Below, piece by piece: positions 44,228 through 52,544 of a stretch of DNA of 64,000 nt; the first letter of the stretch is position 1, and each line of letters starts with the position of its first letter. The notes below the pieces were generated by a model that made no database searches, was not told where the DNA came from, and was given only the letters and a program-made list of their open reading frames with translations. Position numbers and translations under genes: made by a program. This DNA comes from Ignavibacteria bacterium (GTDB lineage Bacteria > Bacteroidota > Ignavibacteria > SZUA-365): positions 124,001 through 188,000 of the forward strand of contig JADKJW010000001.1 of NCBI GenBank assembly GCA_016720835.1, written 5' to 3'.

Positions 44228-44803
44228 ATGACTGACCCATCCAATACCAACGACGGTACCATCGATATTTCATTCGACAGCGATGCAGCGTCTTCAGCTC
44301 CCGCGTCCGCCGAGACACCGGAGAGCCACGGAACAGCACCCGCGGAGTCCGCTTCCGCCGAATCCGACCAGATCGGCATGCTGAAGGAGCAACTGCTCCG
44401 CAAGGCCGCGGAGTTCGAAAACTTCCGGCGCCGCACGCGCGAGGAGCAGAGCATGCTCGTGAAATACGGCAACGAAGGATTGATTCTCGAACTGCTCCCC
44501 GCGCTGGACGATCTCAACCGCTCGCTCAAGTCGGGCCAGGAGCACACGGACTTTGACGCGTTCTACAAGGGCGCGGAGCTCGTCCGCAACAAACTGGTCA
44601 AGATCCTCGAAGCGCGCGGGCTGAAGCCGATCGAATGCGTCGGAACCCCCTTCGACGAGAACCTCCACGACGCGCTGCTGCAAGTGCCGCGCGCCGACAT
44701 GGCCCCCGGCACGGTGATCGATGAAGTCGAAACCGGGTACATGCTGTACGACCGTGTCATCAGACACGCGAAGGTCACCGTCGCGGCGGAATCCGCGTCC
44801 TAA
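44228..44803 (+). CDS. grpE: Nucleotide exchange factor GrpE
   Basis: Co-chaperone of 191 residues that releases ADP from DnaK. A variable acidic and alanine-rich N-terminal 55 residues precede the long coiled-coil (QIGMLKEQLLRKAAEFENFR, RRTREEQSMLVKYGNEGLIL) and the beta-wing end (GTPFDENLHDALLQVPRADM, GYMLYDRVIRHAKVTV). ATG at 44228 is 17 nt after hrcA and 28 nt before dnaJ, one operon. DnaK itself is not in the window. Confidence 0.96.
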   Translation: MTDPSNTNDGTIDISFDSDAASSAPASAETPESHGTAPAESASAESDQIGMLKEQLLRKAAEFENFRRRTREEQSMLVKYGNEGLILELLPALDDLNRSLKSGQEHTDFDAFYKGAELVRNKLVKILEARGLKPIECVGTPFDENLHDALLQVPRADMAPGTVIDEVETGYMLYDRVIRHAKVTVAAESAS

Positions 44804-44831
44804 TCATCCGCGACAGGAGCGGCGTCACGAC

Positions 44832-45983
44832 ATGAAACGCGATTACTACGAAGTCCTGGGCGTCGGGAAGAACGCGCCCGCGGACGAGATAAAGAAAGCC
44901 TATCGCAAGCTTGCGATGCAATATCATCCGGACCGGAATCCCGGCAATCCGGAGGCGGAGGAGCGGTTCAAGGAATCCGCCGAGGCCTACGAAGTGCTGA
45001 GCAACGAGGACAAGCGGCGGCGATACGATCAATTCGGCCACGACGGTCTGCGCGGCGGAGATTCGCAGGGATTCTCCGACATCAACGACATTTTCTCCCG
45101 TTTCGGGGATGTCGGCGGCGCCTTCGGCGGGAGCATTTTCGACGAAGTTTTCGGGGGCGGGCGGCAGTCACGCCGCAGGCCGGGGAGCGGTACGCCCGGC
45201 TCCGACTTGAAGCTTCAGGTCACCCTCACGCTCGAGGAAATCGCGACGGGAGTGGAAAAGACCCTGAAGGTGAAGCGGACCGTTCCATGCGAGACCTGTT
45301 CCGGAAAAGGGGCGAAGAAGGGATCCACCCCCGCCACGTGTTCCGTCTGCAAGGGGACCGGCGAGCTGCGTCAGGTTTCGCGATCGCTCTTCGGACAATT
45401 TGTCAATGTCGTTGCATGCACGAACTGCGGCGGCGAGGGCACGGTCATCCGGGATCCTTGCGCAACCTGCGGAGGCGACGGACGTGTACCGGGTGAGCGG
45501 ACCGTGAAAGTGAAAATCCCCGCCGGTGCGGGCGACGGCAACTACATCCCCTTGCAAGGACAGGGAAACGCGGGACGACGCGGCGGTCAGGCCGGCGACC
45601 TCATCGTGTATATCAAGGAAGAGGAGCATGCGCACTTTGTCCGGGACAACGAGAACGTCCTGTACGACTTGTTTCTGAGCTACCCTGACCTCGTGCTGGG
45701 CACGGAAGTCGACGTGCCGACGCTCGGGGGCAAAGCCATGCTGAAAGTCCCGGCGGGAACTCCTTCAGGCCAGATGTTCCGCATGCGCGACAAGGGTATT
45801 CCCCGCCTGAACGGCTCGGGCCGCGGTGATCAGATCGTCCGCATCTCGGTATTCGTTCCGACCAGCCTCTCCTCGAAGGAGCGCGACGCGATTCGGGAAC
45901 TCCATGCGTTTTCCGGCGTACAACCGAAAGAGGAGCGCCCGAAGAAGGGATTCTTCGGGAAAGTGTTCGACGCGTTTTCGTGA
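44832..45983 (+). CDS. dnaJ: Chaperone DnaJ
   Basis: Hsp40 co-chaperone of 383 residues. The J domain (KRDYYEVLGVGKNAPADEIK) contains the HPD motif in YHPDRNPG, which stimulates the DnaK ATPase. A Gly/Phe-rich linker follows (FSRFGDVGGAFGGSIFDEVF). Four zinc-finger repeats come next: CETCSGKG, CSVCKGTG, CTNCGGEG, CATCGGDG. The C-terminal substrate domains end FFGKVFDAFS. ATG at 44832 with AGGAG about 12 bases upstream. Third gene of the CIRCE-controlled operon. Confidence 0.98.
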   Translation: MKRDYYEVLGVGKNAPADEIKKAYRKLAMQYHPDRNPGNPEAEERFKESAEAYEVLSNEDKRRRYDQFGHDGLRGGDSQGFSDINDIFSRFGDVGGAFGGSIFDEVFGGGRQSRRRPGSGTPGSDLKLQVTLTLEEIATGVEKTLKVKRTVPCETCSGKGAKKGSTPATCSVCKGTGELRQVSRSLFGQFVNVVACTNCGGEGTVIRDPCATCGGDGRVPGERTVKVKIPAGAGDGNYIPLQGQGNAGRRGGQAGDLIVYIKEEEHAHFVRDNENVLYDLFLSYPDLVLGTEVDVPTLGGKAMLKVPAGTPSGQMFRMRDKGIPRLNGSGRGDQIVRISVFVPTSLSSKERDAIRELHAFSGVQPKEERPKKGFFGKVFDAFS

Positions 45984-46053
45984 CCCTTTCCCCGCATCCC
46001 GCCACGCGGCGTCCCGTCAAGCTCAGGAACATCCAATCGGGGGGACGCCGACA

Positions 46054-46536
46054 ATGGGAAGCTGGTATGCGAACACCGGACACCGGTTCGGGTTGACAAG
46101 CGCGGAATCGGCCGTCATGCTGTTCCTCGCCGCGGGAGCGATCGTCGGCGCCGTCCTGCGCATGACGGACCCCGGCTTTCGCGAAGGACACGTGGAACAG
46201 GACTATCGGATCCACGACTCCGTTTTTGCGGTTCGGGCCGCGGGCTTCGCGCCGGATACCGCGAGACCGGCGGACGTTCCCCGACCGCGATCGGACGGCG
46301 CATCGGGAGGACGCAGGTCCGCGAAGGAGGCTCCCGCGGGGCGCGTCGACATCAATCGCGCCGGTCCGGAGGCGCTCCAATCGCTGCCGGGGATCGGTCC
46401 GTCCACCGCGGCGCGGATCGCGGAGTACAGGAAAGCCCACGGGCCCTTCGCGCGCATCGAAGACATCATGAACGTTCCCTCCATAGGACTGAAAAAATTT
46501 GAAAAAATAAAGCCGTATCTTACGATATTGAAGTGA
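46054..46536 (+). CDS. ComEA-like helix-hairpin-helix protein
   Basis: Protein of 160 residues. An N-terminal hydrophobic segment (AESAVMLFLAAGAIVGAVL) anchors it in the inner membrane. After a low-complexity linker, a ComEA-type double helix-hairpin-helix domain follows (RVDINRAGPEALQSLPGIGP, AARIAEYRKAHGPFARIEDI, MNVPSIGLKKFEKIKPYL). Such domains bind DNA non-specifically; ComEA carries DNA during natural transformation, though many envelope HhH proteins have no proven role. It lies 70 nt after dnaJ and before a PilM-like gene, so a DNA-uptake or pilus link is possible but speculative. Confidence 0.8.
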   Translation: MGSWYANTGHRFGLTSAESAVMLFLAAGAIVGAVLRMTDPGFREGHVEQDYRIHDSVFAVRAAGFAPDTARPADVPRPRSDGASGGRRSAKEAPAGRVDINRAGPEALQSLPGIGPSTAARIAEYRKAHGPFARIEDIMNVPSIGLKKFEKIKPYLTILK

Positions 46537-46572
46537 GCCTCTCCTCGATCCCCGGGAATGCCACGGCGCGCG

Positions 46573-46593
46573 CGCGCGTCTTCGCGACGCGCG
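46573..46593. other. GC-rich stem-loop between the HhH and PilM-like genes
   Basis: CGCGCGTC-TTCGC-GACGCGCG, an 8-bp perfect stem ending seven bases before the ribosome site of the next gene. No U-tract; may modulate read-through or translation. Confidence 0.35.
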
Positions 46594-46609
46594 AATTCCG
46601 GAGGGCGGG

Positions 46610-47584
46610 ATGCGGGACGCACCGGATCATCCATGTCGTGAACGGCAGAACAGGATGCCTCTCTCTCATCACCTCGGCCTTGAAATTTCCGACAATGCCC
46701 TTCGCCTTGTCGAAGTGCGCATCAACGACGGTTTTCCCATCGTGCTTCGCTGCGATGTCGCGGAAGCGTCGCACGCCTACGGCTCCGATCTGCTCCATCG
46801 CGTGCCCTTCGATTACGAGCTCGCGAAGGCGTTCATCACGGACATCGCCGGGCTGTTTCATGGACGGACGGTCCTGTCGAACCGCATATCCGTGGTTCTT
46901 CCCGCCACCGTGCCGCTCCTCGTCACCTTGCCGGTCGACGCCGATCTTTCTCCCTCGGAGCGTGACGAGCATCTTCAATGGGAATGCCGGACCTTGTCCG
47001 GCGCGCCGGACAATGCGGAATTTCACCTGTACCAGCAGTCGCTCGGCCACGGGAAGGACACGGAGATTCTGCTTGTCGCCGCCATGCCGCGCGAGACGGT
47101 CCGTTTTCTGAAATCCGCCTTCGAACATCTGACATTCCAGGTTTCCGGTATTGAGATCGACCACTTCCTGTACGAAACGTTCATTCCGACTCTGTACCCG
47201 CAGGCGGCTCGCGCAACGTTCGCCGTACTCGGCATCGCGCCGCCGCGGTGCATCGCGAGCGTGACCGGCGAGGACGGCTATCTGGGAATGCTGCGCGGAA
47301 CGATCACGCGCGCGGGCCATGCCGAGCTCGACGCCCTCACCGTGCTGCATGGCGTCCTCCACGAGCATCCGGCAACGGTGATGCAGGCGATATTCCTCTA
47401 CGGGCCCGGTGCGACGGAGCATTCCGCCCAGGCCCTGTCGCGACTGCTTGACGTGCCGGTGCACGCCGTGCATCCCATGCGCGCGGTGTCGTTCATCGCG
47501 GGAGCGGAAGCGGAGAAAGCGCGCGCGCACACACCGGAGACCTTCGATGCCGCGCTGTGCGCGGCGATGAAAGGGGCCCTATGA
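46610..47584 (+). CDS. PilM/FtsA-fold-like protein
   Basis: Protein of 324 residues resembling the actin-like PilM family of type IV pilus assembly. The opening phosphate-loop-like phrase LGLEISDNALRLVEVR, the later NRISVVLPATVPLLVTLPVD and VSGIEIDHFLYETF fit this fold, but the second nucleotide-binding motifs are weak, so the family call is tentative. ATG at 46610 has GGAGG five bases upstream; ATG at 46655 (MPLSHHLGLE) is closer to the usual N terminus but lacks a good ribosome site. No pilN, pilO or pilQ gene follows; the next gene, rsmD, overlaps its stop (ATGA). Confidence 0.6.
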   Translation: MRDAPDHPCRERQNRMPLSHHLGLEISDNALRLVEVRINDGFPIVLRCDVAEASHAYGSDLLHRVPFDYELAKAFITDIAGLFHGRTVLSNRISVVLPATVPLLVTLPVDADLSPSERDEHLQWECRTLSGAPDNAEFHLYQQSLGHGKDTEILLVAAMPRETVRFLKSAFEHLTFQVSGIEIDHFLYETFIPTLYPQAARATFAVLGIAPPRCIASVTGEDGYLGMLRGTITRAGHAELDALTVLHGVLHEHPATVMQAIFLYGPGATEHSAQALSRLLDVPVHAVHPMRAVSFIAGAEAEKARAHTPETFDAALCAAMKGAL

Positions 47585-48150
47585 GAGTCATCGCGGGCGA
47601 GCTGCGCGGGCGGACGATCCGGCCGCCGAAGACGCGCGATTTCCGGCCAACCACCGACAGGGTCAAGGAGTCGTTGTTCAACATTCTCGCCCATCGCATG
47701 CCACTCGAAGACGCTCGTGTGTGCGATCTCTTCGCGGGAAGCGGCAGCCTGGGCATCGAGGCGCTCAGCCGGGGCGCGGCATCCGCCACCTTCGTGGAAA
47801 GCGGCCGCGACGCGCTTGAGATCGTCCGCCGCAACATTGCCGATCTCGGGCTTTCGGAGAGCGGCCGCGTTGTCGCGCTGCCCGTGGAACGATTTCTCGC
47901 GACCACCCAGGAGCGCTTCCACCTGATCCTCGCCGACCCGCCGTACGCATTTGCCGCCCATGCGGCGCTCATGGAAACTGTTTCCGCCCGCGGCATGTTG
48001 CTTCCGGGAGGATTTCTCGTGATGGAGCACAGCGGTCGCACGGCCCTCCCGGTGCCGGCGCGGTGGGTGCTCGTCACGACCCGTGAATTCGGCACCACTG
48101 CGATCACCATGGTGCAGGGAAGTCCAGAACATCCGGAGATTCCAGCATGA
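47581..48150 (+). CDS. rsmD: 16S rRNA (guanine-966-N2)-methyltransferase RsmD
   Basis: SAM-dependent methyltransferase of 189 residues acting on G966 of 16S rRNA in the assembled 30S subunit. N-terminal MRVIAGELRGRTIRPPKT and RPTTDRVKESLFNIL are family signatures. The SAM loop is CDLFAGSGSLGIEALSRGA and the catalytic motif is ADPPYAF. Start and stop overlap the neighbouring genes by ATGA on both sides (PilM-like before, coaD after), a tight operon; rsmD-coaD is a common pair. Confidence 0.95.
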   Translation: MRVIAGELRGRTIRPPKTRDFRPTTDRVKESLFNILAHRMPLEDARVCDLFAGSGSLGIEALSRGAASATFVESGRDALEIVRRNIADLGLSESGRVVALPVERFLATTQERFHLILADPPYAFAAHAALMETVSARGMLLPGGFLVMEHSGRTALPVPARWVLVTTREFGTTAITMVQGSPEHPEIPA

Positions 48151-48626
48151 AGATTGCCGTCTACCCAGGATCATTCGACCCCGTCACGAACGGGCACATC
48201 GACGTACTCGAACGCGCGTTGGAGCTGTTCGACCGTGTCATCATCACGGTCGCGAGAAACGCCGCGAAACACACGCTGTTTTCCGAGGACCAGCGGGTTG
48301 CCCTGCTCCGGGAAAGCGTCGCGAAATACGACGGCAACGTGGAGGTGGACGCCTTCGACGGTTTGATCGTGGAATACGCGCGCGCCCATGGCGCGGTAGC
48401 GTTGCTGCGCGGTCTGCGAGCGGTGTCCGATTTCGAATACGAGTTCCAGATGGCGCTCATGAACCGGAAACTTGCCGTCGACGTGGAAACCGTGTTTCTC
48501 ATGCCGAGCGAGCGGTATACCTATCTCAATTCTTCCATTATCCGAGAACTCGCGCGCCTGCGAACCGATGTGTCGGAATTCGTGCCGGCGCATGTCGCAC
48601 GCGCGCTTGCGGAAAAATTCGCGTGA
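48147..48626 (+). CDS. coaD: Phosphopantetheine adenylyltransferase
   Basis: Enzyme of 159 residues that adenylates 4'-phosphopantetheine to dephospho-CoA, the fourth step of coenzyme A synthesis. The nucleotidyltransferase signature is YPGSFDPVTNGHIDVLERA, with TNGH standing for (T/H)xGH. LRGLRAVSDFEYEFQMALMN and the C-terminal YTYLNSSIIRELARL are conserved family blocks. The start overlaps the rsmD stop. Confidence 0.97.
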   Translation: MKIAVYPGSFDPVTNGHIDVLERALELFDRVIITVARNAAKHTLFSEDQRVALLRESVAKYDGNVEVDAFDGLIVEYARAHGAVALLRGLRAVSDFEYEFQMALMNRKLAVDVETVFLMPSERYTYLNSSIIRELARLRTDVSEFVPAHVARALAEKFA

Positions 48627-48686
48627 GACGAGGATGATCCCGGATCACGCGAATGCTGACGAGACAAACCCCACGGAGTGATTGCC

Positions 48687-48989
48687 ATGCCCACCTATGA
48701 TTATGTGTGCCAGGATTGCGGCCATAGATTCGAACGGTTCCAGACGATGACCGAAGCGTCCCTGGAGGAGTGCCCGAAATGCCACGCGAAAGCGCTGCAG
48801 CGCCTGATCGGCGCCGGCGCAGGACTGTTGTTCAAAGGCAGCGGATTCTATCTCACCGATTACAAAAAATCGGGATCCTCCCCGGCGAAGCAGGCATCGG
48901 AGTCCGCTCCATCCTCCGCCTCAGAATCAACTCCGCCGTCGGCACCGGCCGCATCCGCGCCCGCATCCGCGAAACCGACGGATTCCTGA
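48687..48989 (+). CDS. FmdB-family zinc ribbon protein
   Basis: Protein of 100 residues. The first 60 are a typical FmdB zinc ribbon: MPTYDYVCQDCGHRFERFQ, then ECPKCHAKALQRLIGAGAG and FKGSGFYLTDYKKSG. Two CxxC pairs bind zinc. The last 40 residues are low-complexity Ser/Ala/Pro. FmdB-type proteins are often found near amidase or redox genes as putative regulators; here the neighbours are coaD and, convergent six bases away, a heptosyltransferase. The function is unknown. Confidence 0.85.
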   Translation: MPTYDYVCQDCGHRFERFQTMTEASLEECPKCHAKALQRLIGAGAGLLFKGSGFYLTDYKKSGSSPAKQASESAPSSASESTPPSAPAASAPASAKPTDS

Positions 48990-48995
48990 CGGGCC

Positions 48996-50018
48996 TCACG
49001 TTCGATCCCCCGTCCCGCTCAGGAGCCTTCGCGCGGCGGTGATGACGACTTCGGGGGCGAGCGTCCGCATGCACGCAAAGGTGCGGATGGGACAGGCGTC
49101 TCCTCCATGTATCGCGCACGGCCGGCAGGAAAGACCGTCCATCTGCACGATCGCATGCGGCACACCGAACGGAGTGAATCCGAACGACGGCGACGTGGCG
49201 CCGAAAATTTCCACGACCGGGGTTCCCATCGCGGATGCGAGATGCACGGGAGCGCTGTCGTTGCTGATCACGAGTGACGCGAGACCGATGAGCGCGGCGG
49301 ATTCGAGGAGGGTCAGCGTTCCCGCCACGGACACGACTCCCGGCACACCCGCGGCGGCCTGTATTCCTTCGCAGAGCGCCCTGTCGTCCGGACCGCCCAC
49401 AAGCAGCACGCCGATATCGTCCGCAAGGATACGCGCCACCTTGGCGAATCCCTCCGGGATCCACCGCTTCGTGGCCCACACGGAACCCGGCGCCATGCAG
49501 ATGAATGGGGCCGAGCCGAACATCCGCGCCGCGATGTTCCGCGCGGTGCGCATGTCCGTTTCCGGGGGCGCGAGGCGGGGCGCGCACGCGTAATTGACCC
49601 CATCGGCGATTGCGGCGAGGAGATCCAGATTCCGCTCCACTTCATGCGCGCTCCCGCGGTACGGCACGCGGACGGAGGACAGGCGCGATGCCGCGGACCG
49701 GTCGAACGTCACGCGGACAGGCGCACGCGTCGCCCTCGACAACAGCGCGCTCCGCAGGGAACGGTGCGGCGACAGGATGACGTCGTACCGTCCCCGGCGC
49801 AGCGCACGGTGCATGGAAATCACGCTCTCCCCGCCCCGTTTGTCGTACGGAATGATGCTCGCGACATCGGGATGCCCGGCAAGGAGCGGGGCGGTGGAGG
49901 GAATGCAGAGGACGTCGACCTCGCACGGATCGAGGAGGCGGCGCGCTTCCGTCATCAGCGGCGTCGCGAGGATGAGATCGCCCGCAAAGGCGGTCTGAAT
50001 CACGAGAATGCGGCGCAT
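48996..50018 (-). CDS. Glycosyltransferase family 9, LPS heptosyltransferase (WaaF-like)
   Basis: Protein of 340 residues that transfers a heptose from ADP-heptose to the lipopolysaccharide inner core. The N terminus MRRILVIQTAFAGDLILATP, the mid motif FICMAPGSVWATKRWI and the donor-side NDSAPVHLASAMGTPVVEIF followed by GATSPSFGFTPFG are typical of GT9 heptosyltransferase II. The start at 50018 is four bases after the acyltransferase stop. Together with the acyltransferase it points to LPS or lipooligosaccharide. The exact acceptor, heptosyltransferase I versus II, is not certain. Confidence 0.9.
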   Translation of the reverse strand: MRRILVIQTAFAGDLILATPLMTEARRLLDPCEVDVLCIPSTAPLLAGHPDVASIIPYDKRGGESVISMHRALRRGRYDVILSPHRSLRSALLSRATRAPVRVTFDRSAASRLSSVRVPYRGSAHEVERNLDLLAAIADGVNYACAPRLAPPETDMRTARNIAARMFGSAPFICMAPGSVWATKRWIPEGFAKVARILADDIGVLLVGGPDDRALCEGIQAAAGVPGVVSVAGTLTLLESAALIGLASLVISNDSAPVHLASAMGTPVVEIFGATSPSFGFTPFGVPHAIVQMDGLSCRPCAIHGGDACPIRTFACMRTLAPEVVITAARRLLSGTGDRT

Positions 50019-50022
50019 CGCG

Positions 50023-50952
50023 TCAAGGGTCCCGCACCACACACGAGGGGTCCGGTGGCGCATGCTTCCAGCGTTTGTGCTGCCAGAGCCAATCGCCGGG
50101 CCGCAGGGCGATCATGCGCTCGAGCGCGCGCACGTGCCTGCGCGTCAGTTCGCGGATATTCGCATCCGTCGCTCCCTCCAAATCGTCCGATGGAATCTCT
50201 TCCGCGAGGATGTCGTAGCTGCCGTCCGGCTGGCGCAGCATGTACGTCATCACGATCGGCGCGCCCGCGCGCAGCGCGAAGGCCGCCGGGCCCTCGTACG
50301 TTGCGGCGGGACGTCCGAAGAACGGCACGAACACCGCGTTGCTGGGGCCGCTCTGATCCCCGAGAATGGCAACGATACCGCGATCGCGCAAGGTGCGGAT
50401 GATGTCGCGGATGGCGAGCCCCATCGGAACCAGCCGGGTGCCGAAGCGCGAGCGATACCCCTCGACGAGCCTGTCGACCCCGGGATTGTGCAGCGGATGC
50501 ACGATCGCGAGAGGCGACATACCCAGAAGCCTGGCGCTGCAGATGGACAGCCATTCCCAGTTTCCGAAATGCCCGGACATGAAAATCAACCCGCCCCCTC
50601 GTCGAAGCGCGCCGGTGATGACGTCCTTGTTCTGTAATCGGACTTCCCGCGCGATGACCTCATCGTTCAACCTGGGCGTCCACATCAGCTCGAACAGCGT
50701 GATGATCAGGTTGCGGGTGGATGCGCGGGTGGTCGCCCTGACGGTGCGCTCATCCATGGATGGAAACGCCGCGCGGAGCTGATCCATCGTCAGTTTCTTC
50801 CGGATCGGCACCGCGAAAAAAAGCGCATCGGCGAAGATCAGCGCCAGGCGACGCACCAGGGACAGCGGCAAACGTTGCAGCGCCGCCGCCATGCCCGCAA
50901 ACAGGAGGTACTGGAGTGTTGCGCTCACGGCGACTGGTCGAGATCCATGCAT
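50023..50952 (-). CDS. Lipid A biosynthesis acyltransferase (LpxL/HtrB family)
   Basis: Inner-membrane acyltransferase of 309 residues that adds a secondary acyl chain to lipid A. The HX4E catalytic motif is in MSGHFGNWEWLSI. Other family blocks: TRNLIITLFELMWTPRLND, GIVAILGDQSGPSNAVFVPF with FGRPAATYEGPAAFALRAGA, and the ending ALRPGDWLWQHKRWK. ATG at 50952 (MHGSRPVAVSATLQYLLFAG) is chosen as the first start consistent with the hydrophobic N-terminal segment. It lies 11 nt after the GWxTD gene and four bases before the heptosyltransferase, so the three genes form an operon. Confidence 0.92.
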   Translation of the reverse strand: MHGSRPVAVSATLQYLLFAGMAAALQRLPLSLVRRLALIFADALFFAVPIRKKLTMDQLRAAFPSMDERTVRATTRASTRNLIITLFELMWTPRLNDEVIAREVRLQNKDVITGALRRGGGLIFMSGHFGNWEWLSICSARLLGMSPLAIVHPLHNPGVDRLVEGYRSRFGTRLVPMGLAIRDIIRTLRDRGIVAILGDQSGPSNAVFVPFFGRPAATYEGPAAFALRAGAPIVMTYMLRQPDGSYDILAEEIPSDDLEGATDANIRELTRRHVRALERMIALRPGDWLWQHKRWKHAPPDPSCVVRDP

Positions 50953-50963
50953 CCTTCGCGCGG

Positions 50964-52334
50964 TCAGCGGGTTTTCACCTGCTGCTGCCATTCCGGATTG
51001 CTCATTTCGTTCCGGAGCGTCGAGTGTACGAGCTGCAGCTCGTTGAAACCGCCCTTGTCGATGAACACGCACACCGCGCCGCTTTGAATGTTGTCGTACG
51101 TCCACGTCTCGAACGCTTTCGTATCGCTCTCCATCGTATTGCGCTGGATGTAGTCCGGCGCGCCGTAGGTGATGTAGATGCGGCCGCGATCGGTTTTCCA
51201 TCCGGGACGGTAGGACGTGCGGAATTGTCCCGTGCAATACTGCACGCGCTTCATGTACTCGATGAAGTATTCGTTCTGCGGGGTCGCGGGATCCGAATCG
51301 CGATCGGTCCAGAACTTCGTGAGAAATTTCTTCTTCGCCTCCGCTCCACTGATGGATTTCCACATCGCGCGCTCGTCGCTGTTCGCGATATAGATCGCCA
51401 TCGAGAACTGCGTGTCGAGTTCATCTTCCGACATGGTCGCGAACTCCAGCGCGATGGACGCCGCGGTGCGCTGCGCCTGCACGGTGTCCAACGCGACATC
51501 GGGATTGAAAATATAGAAGCGTTTGCTCTGCGATGTCTTCATGACGCCGGTGGTGTCGCCGTGCGAGAGAATCAGCGTATACACGCCGCTGGCGATATTT
51601 CCGACATTCATGGTTCCCACCTCCACACGCGATGCGTACGTGCCGCTCTTCCTGTGCGTTTTCGATTGCACCGTGCTGCCGTAGGCGCTGACGATTTCGG
51701 CCTTCAGGATCGAGGCGTCGAGATCCGAGCCGTAGAGCTCCGTGTAATACATCACGACGGGGAAGGATTTGCCGTACAGCAACGGCGGATTGGGGATGAC
51801 CTCGAGGGTATTCTTGTAGAAGATGTTGGAGGAATCCGGCTCGATCTTCTGGATGGAACTGCAGAGTTCGATGTCGCTGAACCGCGTGTTGCGGAGAGAG
51901 AAGGCGCGGATTTCATACGGGAATTCCGCCGTGTCGCTCACCGCCGCCACCGCTTCATCGCGCGCGGTCATCGTCAGGGTGTATTTGCCCGGCGGTACGG
52001 CGAAGGCCACCTTCCCGATGAGCATTTTGGACGCGACTCCCGCCGTATCCTTCATGGATACCGGGACGCGCCACACCTTCGACACGGGCGCCGTTTCGGT
52101 CGCAGCCGGCCGGAACACCGCGGTCATCAGCGCCGATCCGCGAAACTCCCCGTCCGTCACCGAGTACGCGAGCGACGAGCGCGAGAACGCGTAATACATT
52201 TCCACGTAGCTGCGGTTGTCGTCGAAGCGGAATGCCGCCGCGTCCGCCCACAGTTTCATTTTTTTCTGCGCGAACGAGGTGGTCCCCACGGTACAAAGAC
52301 AGACGAGGAGAATCGTGAGCAATCGAGTTTTCAT
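50964..52334 (-). CDS. GWxTD domain-containing secreted protein
   Basis: Protein of 456 residues. A signal peptide (LLTILLVCLCTVGTTSFAQ) is followed by about 290 residues of beta-rich sequence. The C-terminal GWxTD domain reads PGWKTDRGRIYITYGAPD, preceded by the helical KKKFLTKFWTDRDSDPATPQ. GWxTD proteins are widespread in Ignavibacteria-, Gemmatimonadota- and Acidobacteriota-like genomes but have no assigned function. Here it heads an operon with a lipid A acyltransferase and a heptosyltransferase, which hints at an envelope or LPS role. No lipobox or T9SS domain is visible. Confidence 0.87.
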   Translation of the reverse strand: MKTRLLTILLVCLCTVGTTSFAQKKMKLWADAAAFRFDDNRSYVEMYYAFSRSSLAYSVTDGEFRGSALMTAVFRPAATETAPVSKVWRVPVSMKDTAGVASKMLIGKVAFAVPPGKYTLTMTARDEAVAAVSDTAEFPYEIRAFSLRNTRFSDIELCSSIQKIEPDSSNIFYKNTLEVIPNPPLLYGKSFPVVMYYTELYGSDLDASILKAEIVSAYGSTVQSKTHRKSGTYASRVEVGTMNVGNIASGVYTLILSHGDTTGVMKTSQSKRFYIFNPDVALDTVQAQRTAASIALEFATMSEDELDTQFSMAIYIANSDERAMWKSISGAEAKKKFLTKFWTDRDSDPATPQNEYFIEYMKRVQYCTGQFRTSYRPGWKTDRGRIYITYGAPDYIQRNTMESDTKAFETWTYDNIQSGAVCVFIDKGGFNELQLVHSTLRNEMSNPEWQQQVKTR

Positions 52335-52495
52335 TCAAGCCTCGGGAATGAACCAACGGATGGAAAATACCAGATCATGGGGTGGAAAACCAGCGTGCGC
52401 GAGGGCGTCGCGGCGCCACGTTCCGCCACCAGAGAGACACCCGCACGGCGTGAAGGTTACGGTGCACGGAGTCGATGAGCTTCCGCTGAAACGCG

Positions 52496-52523
52496 AAAGG
52501 CCGGTTCTTTCGAACCGGCCTTT
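52496..52523 (-). terminator. Intrinsic terminator of the outer-membrane operon
   Basis: AAAGGCCGGTTC-TTTC-GAACCGGCCTTT, a 12-bp stem 22 nt beyond the PorV-like stop. The U-tract is short (TTT). Confidence 0.75.
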
Positions 52524-52544
52524 CCGCGAGTCGATCCGGATGGA

